Source: Piscicola geometra (taxonomy: Eukaryota > Annelida > Clitellata > Hirudinida > Piscicolidae). From it: a stretch of 64,000 nucleotides of DNA. The notes beneath the pieces were generated by a model that saw only the letters and a program-made list of their open reading frames with translations, had not been told where the DNA came from and did no database searches. This document shows, piece by piece, positions 58,201-64,000 of this stretch (position 1 is the stretch's first letter; every line of letters starts with the position of its first letter). Where the stretch lies: assembly GCA_943735955.1 (NCBI GenBank), contig OX030955.1:13171383-13235382 (forward strand). Reading direction: 5' to 3'. The position numbers and the translations under genes are program-made.

Positions 58201-61200
58201 AGTGTGCCAACTGCTGTATCGACAACAGTGCCGACTACTGTATCAATGATGACAACAGAATCAACAAGTGTGCCAACTGCTGTATCGACAACAGCGCCGA
58301 CTACTGTATCAATGATGACAACAGAATCAACAAGTGTGCCAACTGCTGTATCGACAACAGTGCCGACTACTGTATCAATGATGACAACAGAATCAACAAG
58401 TGTGCCAACTGCTGTATCGACAACAGTGCCGACTACTGTATCAATGATGACAACAGAATCAACAAGTGTGCCAACTGCTGTATCGACAACAGTGCCGACT
58501 AATGTATCAATGATGACAACAGAATCAACAAGTGTGCCAACTGCTGTATCGACAACAGTGCCGACTACAGTATCAATGATGACAACAGAATCAACAAGTG
58601 TGCCAACTGCTGTATCGACAACAGTGCCGACTACTGTATTAATGATGACAACAGAATCAACAAGTGTGCCAACTGCTGAATCGACAACAGTGCCGACTAC
58701 TGTATCAATGATGACAACAGAATCAACAAGTGTGCCAACTGCTGTATCGACAGCAGTGCCGACTACTGTATCAATGATGACAACAGAATCAACAAGTGTG
58801 CCAACAACTGTATCGACAACAGTGCCGACTACTGTATCAATGATGAAAACAGAATCAACAAGTGTGCCAACTGCTGTATCGACTACAGTGCCGACTACTG
58901 TATCAATGATGACAACAGAATCAACAAGTGTGCCAACTGCTGTATCGACAACAGTGCCGACTATTGTATCAATGATGACAACAGAATCAACAAGTGTGCC
59001 AACTGCTGTATCGACAACAGTGCCGACTACTGTATCAATGATGACAACAGAATCAACAAGTGTGCGAACTGCTGTATCGACAACAGCGCCGACTACTGTA
59101 TCAATGATGACAACAGAATCAACAAGTGTGCCAACTGCTGTATCGACAACAGTGCCGACTACTGTATCAATGATGACAACAGAATCAACAAGTGTGCCAA
59201 CTGCTGAATCGACAACAGTGCTGACTACTGTATCAATGAAGACAACAGAATCAACAAGTGTGCCAACTGCTGTATCGACAACAGTGCCGACTTCTGTATC
59301 AATGATGACAACAGAATCAACAAGCGTGCCAACTGCTGTATCGACAACAGTGCCGACTACTGTATCAATGATGACAACAGAATCAACAAGTGTGCCAACT
59401 GCTGTATCGACAACAGTGCCGACTACTGTATCAATGATGACAACAGAATCAACAAGTGTGCCAACTGCTGTATCGACAACAGTGCCGACTAATGTATCAA
59501 TGATGACAACAGAATCAACAAGTGTGCCAACTGCTGTATCGACAACAGTGCCGACTACAGTATCAATGATGACAACAGAATCAACAAGTGTGCCAACTGC
59601 TGTATCGACAACAGTGCCGACTACTGTATTAATGATGACAACAGAATCAACAAGTGTGCCAACTGCTGAATCGACAACAGTGCCGACTACTGTATCAATG
59701 ATGACAACAGAATCAACAAGTGTGCCAACTGCTGTATCGACAGCAGTGCCGACTACTGTATCAATGATGACAACAGAATCAACAAGTGTGCCAACAACTG
59801 TATCGACAACAGTGCCGACTACTGTATCAATGATGAAAACAGAATCAACAAGTGTGCCAACTGCTGTATCGACTACAGTGCCGACTACTGTATCAATGAT
59901 GACAACAGAATCAACAAGTGTGCCAACTGCTGTATCGACAACAGTGCCGACTATTGTATCAATGATGACAACAGAATCAACAAGTGTGCCAACTGCTGTA
60001 TCGACAACAGTGCCGACTACTGTATCAATGATGACAACAGAATCAACAAGTGTGCGAACTGCTGTATCGACAACAGCGCCGACTACTGTATCAATGATGA
60101 CAACAGAATCAACAAGTGTGCCAACTGCTGTATCGACAACAGTGCCGACTACTGTATCAATGATGACAACAGAATCAACAAGTGTGCCAACTGCTGTATC
60201 GACAACAGTGCTGACTACTGTATCAATGAAGACAACAGAATCAACAAGTGTGCCAACTGCTGTATCGACAACAGTGCCGACTTCTGTATCAATGATGACA
60301 ACAGAATCAACAAGCGTGCCAACTGCTGTATCGACAACAGTGCCGACTACTGTATCAATGATGACAACAGAATCAACAAGTGTACCAACTGCTGTATCGA
60401 CAACAGTACCGACTACTGTATCAATGATGACAACAAAATCAACAAGTGTGCCAACTGCTGTATCGACAACAGTGCCGACTACTGTATCAATGATGACAAC
60501 AGAATCAACAAGTGTGCCAACTGCTGTATCGACAACAGTGCCGACTACTGTATCAATGATGACAACAGAATCAACAAGTGTGCCAACTGCTGTATCGACA
60601 ACAGTGCCGACTATTGTATCAATGATGACAACAGAATTAACAAGTGTGCCAACTGCTGTATCGACAACAGCGCCGACTACTGTATCATTGATGACAACAG
60701 AAACAACAAGTGTGCCAACTGCTGTATCGACAACAGTGCCGACTACTGTATCAATGATGACAACAGAATCAACAAGTGTGCCAACTGCTGTATCGACAAC
60801 AGTGCCGACTACTGTATCAATGATGACAACAGAATCAACAAGTGTACCAACTGCTGTATCGACAACATTACCGACTACTGTATCAATGATGACAACAGAA
60901 TCAACAAGTGTGCCAACTGCTGAATCGACAACAGTGCCGACTACTGTATCAATGATGACAACAGAATCAACAAGTGTGCCAACTGCTGTATCGACAACTG
61001 TGCCGACTACTGTATCAATGATGACAACAGAATCAACAAGTGTGCCAACTGCTGTATCGACAACAGTGCCGACTACTGTATCATTGATGACAACAGAATC
61101 AACAAGTGTGCCAACTGCTGTATCGACAACAGTGCCGACTACTGTATCAATGATGACAACAGAATCAACAAGTGTGCCAACTGCTGTATCGACAACAGCG

Positions 61201-64000
61201 CCGACTACTGTATCAATGATGACAACAGAATCAACAAGTGTGCCAACTGCTGTATCGACAACAGTGCCGACTACTGTATCAATGATGACAACAGAATCAA
61301 CAAGTGTGCCAACTGCTGTATCGTCAACAGTGCCGACTACTGTATCAATGATGACAACAGAATCAACAAGTGTGCCAACTGCTGTATCGACAACAGTGCC
61401 GACTACTGTATTAATGATGACAACAGAATCAACAAGTGTGCCAACTGCTGTATCGACAACAGTGCCGACTACTGTATCAATGATGACAACAGAATCAACA
61501 AGTGTGCCAACTGCTGTATCGACAACAGTGCCGACTACTGTATCAATGATGACAACAGAATCAACAAGTGTGCCAACAACTGTATCGACAACAGTGCCGA
61601 CTACTGTATCAATGATGAAAACAGAATCAACAAGTGTGCCAACTGCTGTATCGACAACAGTGCCGACTACTGTATCAATGATGACAACAGAATCAACAAG
61701 TGTGCCAACTGCTGTATCGACAACAGTGCCGACTATTGTATCAATGATGAAAACAGAATCAACAAGTGTGCCAACTGCTGTATCGACAACAGTGCCGACT
61801 ACTGTATCAATGATGACAACAGAATCAACAAGTGTGCCAACTGCTGTATCGACAACAGTGCCGACTACTGTATCAATGATGACAACAGAATCAACAAGTG
61901 TGCCAACTGCTGTATCGACAACAGCGCCGACTACTGTATCAATGATGACAACAGAATCAACAAGTGTGCCAACTGCTGTATCGACAACAGTGCCGACTAC
62001 TGTATCAATGATGACAACAGAATCAACAAGTGTGCCAACTGCTGTATCGTCAACAGTGCCGACTACTGTAACAATGATGACAACAGAATCAACAAGTGTG
62101 CCAACTGCTGTATCGACAACAGTGCCGACTACTGTATTAATGATGACAACAGAATCAACAAGTGTGCCAACTGCTGTATCGACAACAGTGCCGACTACTG
62201 TATCAATGATGACAACAGAATCAACAAGTGTGCCAACTGCTGTATCGACAACAGTGCCGACTACTGTATCAATGATGACAACAGAATCAACAAGTGTGCC
62301 AACAACTGTATCGACAACAGTGCCGACTACTGTATCAATGATGAAAACAGAATCAACAAGTGTGCCAACTGCTGTATCGTCAACAGTGCCGACTACTGTA
62401 TCAATGATGACAACAGAATCAACAAGTGTGCCAACTGCTGTATCGACAACAGTGCCGACTACTGTATTAATGATGACAACAGAATCAACAAGTGTGCTAA
62501 CAACTGTATCGACAACAGTGCCGACTACTGTATCAATGATGAAAACAGAATCAACAAGTGTGCCAACTGCTGTATCGTCAACAGTGCCGACTACTGTATC
62601 AATGATGACAACAGAATCAACAAGTGTGCCAACTGCTGTATCGACAACAGTGCCGACTACTGTATTAATGATGACAACAGAATCAACAAGTGTGCCAACT
62701 GCTGTATCGACAACAGTGCCGACTACTGTATCAATGATGATAACAGAATCAACAAGTGTGCCAACTGCTGTATCGACAACAGTGCCGACTACTGTATCAA
62801 TGATGACAACAGAATCAACAAGTGTGCCAACAACTGTATCGACAACAGTGCCGACTACTGTATCAATGATGAAAACAGAATCAACAAGTGTGCCAACTGC
62901 TGTATCGACAACAGTGCTGACTACTGTATCAATGATGACAACAGAATCAACAAGTGTGCCAACTGCTGTATCGACAACAGTGCCGACTATTGTATCAATG
63001 ATGAAAACAGAATCAACAAGTGTGCCAACTGCTGTATCGACAACAGTGCCGACTACTGTATCAATGATGACAACAGAATCAACAAGTGTGCCAACTGCTG
63101 TATCGACAACAGTGCCGACTACTGTATCAATGATGACAACAGAATCAACAAGTGTGCCAACTGCTGTATCGACAACAGCGCCGACTACTGTATCAATGAT
63201 GACAACAGAATCAACAAGTGTGCCAACTGCTGTATCGACAACAGTGCCGACTACTGTATCAATGATGACAACAGAATCAACAAGTGTGCCAACTGCTGTA
63301 TCGTCAACAGTGCCGACTACTGTATCAATGATGACAACAGAATCAACAAGTGTGCCAACTGCTGTATCGACAACAGTGCCGACTACTGTATTAATGATGA
63401 CAACAGAATCAACAAGTGTGCCAACTGCTGTATCGACAACAGTGCCGACTACTGTATCAATGATGACAACAGAATCAACAAGTGTGCCAACTGCTGTATC
63501 GACAACAGTGCCGACTACTGTATCAATGATGACAACAGAATCAACAAGTGTGCCAACAACTGTATCGACAACAGTGCCGACTACTGTATCAATGATGAAA
63601 ACAGAATCAACAAGTGTGCCAACTGCTGTATCGTCAACAGTGCCGACTACTGTATCAATGATGACAACAGAATCAACAAGTGTGCCAACTGCTGTATCGA
63701 CAACAGTGCCGACTACTGTATTAATGATGACAACAGAATCAACAAGTGTGCCAACAACTGTATCGACAACAGTGCCGACTACTGTATCAATGATGAAAAC
63801 AGAATCAACAAGTGTGCCAACTGCTGTATCGACAACAGTGCCGACTACTGTATCAATGATGACAACAGAATCAACAAGTGTGCCAACTGCTGTATCGACA
63901 ACAGTGCCGACTATTGTATCAATGATGAAAACAGAATCAACAAGTGTGCCAACTGCTGTAACGACAACAGTGCCGACTATTGTATCAATGATGAAAACAG
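13201..64000 (+). CDS. Mucin-like Thr/Ser/Pro-rich tandem-repeat protein, partial (right part, both ends missing)
   Basis: This is the same repeat and reading sense after the gap, in a window frame that differs only because the N run has an arbitrary length. It spans 16,933 codons and 769 units with no stop seen on reading, and runs off the right edge. Unit starts fall at 13210 plus exact multiples of 66 up to 44824. After one 24-bp in-frame insertion they continue from 44914 to 63988, so the register never slips. Variants not seen left of the gap include Thr to Asn giving Asn-Val-Ser (about two dozen units), Pro to Arg, Val to Glu and Thr to Ser. The single Glu of each unit is almost invariant; I saw one Lys, near 60435. 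The part is probably the same exon as the left part. No intron can be placed: the repeat has no pyrimidine tract that would make an acceptor site. The coding call rests on composition and frame integrity, not on homology. Confidence 0.6.
15021..18600 (+). repeat. Weakly structured zone with 7- and 6-unit higher-order repeats
   Basis: The ACT-to-CCT variant (GTGCCACCTGCT) appears at 15021, 15483 (462 bp apart) and 17595. A synonymous CCG-to-CCA change (GTGCCAACTACT) lies at 15771, 18081 and 18477; the last two are 396 bp or 6 units apart, as are the ATA markers at 17901 and 18297. Most other units from about 15.8 to 20.9 kb are at or near consensus, so longer-range structure is hard to see there. 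Confidence 0.75.
21370..22310 (+). repeat. 9-unit (594-bp) higher-order repeat
   Basis: Four ordered markers recur at 594 bp: the GCG variant near 21376 and 21970, CCAATT at 21421 and 22015, AAGGG (Ser to Arg) at 21547 and 22141, and the synonymous ACC near 21690 and 22284. The first copy also has ATGAGGTCA (Met to Arg) near 21594 where the second has ATGATGTCA, so the Met-to-Arg change is private to the first copy. Confidence 0.9.
23891..30050 (+). repeat. 17-unit (1,122-bp) higher-order repeat, about five copies
   Basis: A three-marker signature repeats: CTAATG (Asn-Val-Ser), a second CTAATG 462 bp later, then ATCACA (Met to Ile) 278 bp after that. Positions are 23891, 24353, 24631; 25013, 25475, 25753; 26135, 26597, 26875; 28181, 28643, 28921; and 29765, 30043 for the last, incomplete copy. 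Successive copies are 1,122 bp apart except for one longer 31-unit interval (26875 to 28921), where extra units of the Leu/Ala type are inserted. Confidence 0.93.
34040..36020 (+). repeat. 15-unit (990-bp) higher-order repeat, two copies
   Basis: Markers 990 bp apart include ACAGCGCC at 34111 and 35101, GCTGACT near 34182 and 35172, GAATTAAC (synonymous-looking TCA to TTA, Ser to Leu) near 34675 and 35665, and GACTATTG near 34845 and 35835. The copies look nearly identical by eye. Outer limits are estimates. Confidence 0.9.
37440..41065 (+). repeat. 20-unit (1,320-bp) and 53-unit (3,498-bp) nested higher-order repeats
   Basis: GAAACAAC (Ser to Thr after Glu) lies at 38896 and 40216, and CCAATT near 38190 and 39510; both pairs are 1,320 bp apart. 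A second nesting level is seen in the block beginning with GAAACAAC at 37444 and reaching the GCG plus TTA unit at 37561, which recurs from 40942 to 41059. This is a shift of 3,498 bp, or 53 units, and the following two ATA (Thr-to-Ile) units are kept. Confidence 0.88.
40940..42860 (+). repeat. 14-unit (924-bp) higher-order repeat
   Basis: GAAACAAC markers at 40942, 41866 and 42790 are each 924 bp apart. Each is followed by the Pro-to-Leu and then the Val-to-Ala unit. The earlier marker at 40216 is 11 units before the first, so the period changes at this point. Confidence 0.85.
44863..44910 (+). repeat. 24-bp internal duplication, the only indel seen in the array
   Basis: Within the unit that starts at 44824, the 24 bases at 44863-44886 are followed directly by an identical copy at 44887-44910, giving a 90-bp unit. 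It adds eight residues, STTVPTTV, without changing frame. The inserted length equals the internal sub-period of the unit, as expected if replication slippage or unequal exchange occurred between the two related 24-bp halves. Confidence 0.97.
44970..47010 (+). repeat. 19-unit (1,254-bp) higher-order repeat with Asp and Glu variants
   Basis: GACTGATG (Thr to Asp, two base changes) lies at about 44971, 45367, 45829, 46291 and 46621. ACAACTGAATC lies at 45451 and 46705, and GCTGAATCG (Val to Glu) near 45081, 45543 and 46797. The second and last GAT markers, both ACTGAA markers and the last two GAA markers are 1,254 bp apart. The Asp and Glu changes make this zone more acidic than the rest. Confidence 0.88.
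49270..57165 (+). repeat. 17- and 20-unit higher-order repeats (1,122 and 1,320 bp)
   Basis: The TATCGAAAAC marker (Thr to Lys) is at 49903, 51025, 52345, 52873, 54193, 55843 and 57163, with steps of 17, 20, 8, 20, 25 and 20 units. The AAAGATGAAA marker (Met to Lys, Thr to Lys) is near 49271, 50393, 51713 and 53561. The GTGCGAACT marker (Pro to Arg) and the CTAATG sequon marker travel with them. The 17- and 20-unit forms differ by insertion or loss of whole units. Confidence 0.9.
58490..60330 (+). repeat. 15-unit (990-bp) higher-order repeat, two copies
   Basis: Markers exactly 990 bp apart: CTAATG at 58499 and 59489, TCGACTACA at 58879 and 59869, GACTTCTG near 59289 and 60279, and CAAGCGTGCC at 59321 and 60311. 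The first copy has GCTGAATCG near 59206 (Val to Glu) where the second has the usual GCTGTATCG. Confidence 0.92.
61320..63640 (+). repeat. 11- and 5-unit higher-order repeats marked by TCGTCA
   Basis: The Thr-to-Ser variant TCGTCA is at 61321, 62047, 62377, 62575, 63301 and 63631, with steps of 11, 5, 3, 11 and 5 units. The 11-5 spacing therefore recurs 1,254 bp apart (62047 to 63301). This marker was not seen left of 61 kb, so this zone expanded separately. Confidence 0.85.

Larger units (their letters stand above)
13201..64000 (+). repeat. 66-bp tandem repeat array, right segment
   Basis: There are 769 consecutive units from 13210 to 63987 and a 13-base fragment at the edge. Register arithmetic: 44824 minus 13210 is 479 units, and 63988 minus 44914 is 289 units. 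The unit between them is 90 bp because of a 24-bp insertion. No unique sequence interrupts the array. Variant spectra change along it, which allows zones to be told apart (see the higher-order repeat entries). Confidence 0.98.

Noticed and set aside
1..64000. CRISPR array
   Set aside because: The repeats are directly adjacent with no unique spacers, and the differences are scattered substitutions shared in blocks.
1..64000. Introns or splice sites within the array
   Set aside because: GT and AG dinucleotides are present in each unit, but no pyrimidine tract or unit-specific signal distinguishes any site.
1..64000. Small inverted repeat ACAGT...ACTGT in each unit as a regulatory hairpin
   Set aside because: A 5-bp stem with a 7-base loop is too weak and may be chance. 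Nothing else supports a regulatory role.
1..64000. Centromeric or other structural satellite DNA
   Set aside because: Not excluded, but given lower weight: the unit is a multiple of three, frame-breaking indels are absent and the encoded composition is typical of mucins. Flanks or expression data would decide.

Overview
The window is a single, almost uninterrupted tandem array of a 66-bp unit (22 codons). It begins before position 1, continues past position 64000, and is broken only by a 200-N assembly gap at 13001-13200. I count 196 full units plus a partial one before the gap. After it there are 769 units, one of which carries a 24-bp internal insertion, plus a 13-base fragment at the right edge. 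I see no unique flanking sequence, intron, promoter, terminator, RNA gene or mobile element.

In one plus-strand frame every unit encodes, in three pieces, VPTAVSTT, VPTTVSMM and TTESTS. This is a Thr/Ser/Pro/Val-rich, Cys-free, nearly Lys/Arg-free repeat typical of the densely O-glycosylated (PTS) domain of a mucin-like secreted or surface protein. The frame is open from position 2 to the gap (4,333 codons) and from 13201 to the right edge (16,933 codons). It has no start, signal peptide, non-repeat domain or stop in view. If it is coding, both parts belong to one enormous repeat exon. The only indel I found in about 64 kb is the 24-bp one, which keeps frame. Because the unit length is a multiple of three, two other frames are also open for long stretches, and long ORFs in them are periodicity artefacts.

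The array is built from higher-order repeats. Diagnostic single-base variants recur at exact multiples of 66 bp: 462, 594, 792, 924, 990, 1122, 1254, 1320, 3432 and 3498 bp. Rough zones are: (1) 0-13 kb, a 792-bp pair and a 52-unit (3,432-bp) segmental duplication; (2) 13.2-21 kb, mostly near-consensus; (3) 21-30 kb, 594-bp and 1,122-bp repeats carrying a Thr-to-Asn change that creates an N-glycosylation sequon; (4) 30-43 kb, 990-, 1,320- and 924-bp repeats; (5) 44-47 kb, a 1,254-bp repeat and the 24-bp insertion; (6) 47-57 kb, 17- and 20-unit repeats; (7) 57-61 kb, a 990-bp duplication and a segment rich in private variants; (8) 61-64 kb, 11- and 5-unit repeats.

The organism cannot be identified from the repeat alone. 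A gap-filled scaffold, a giant mucin-like PTS repeat and about 44% GC suggest a eukaryote, most likely an animal, but this is inference. A non-coding satellite remains a real alternative, because many changes between units alter the amino acid.
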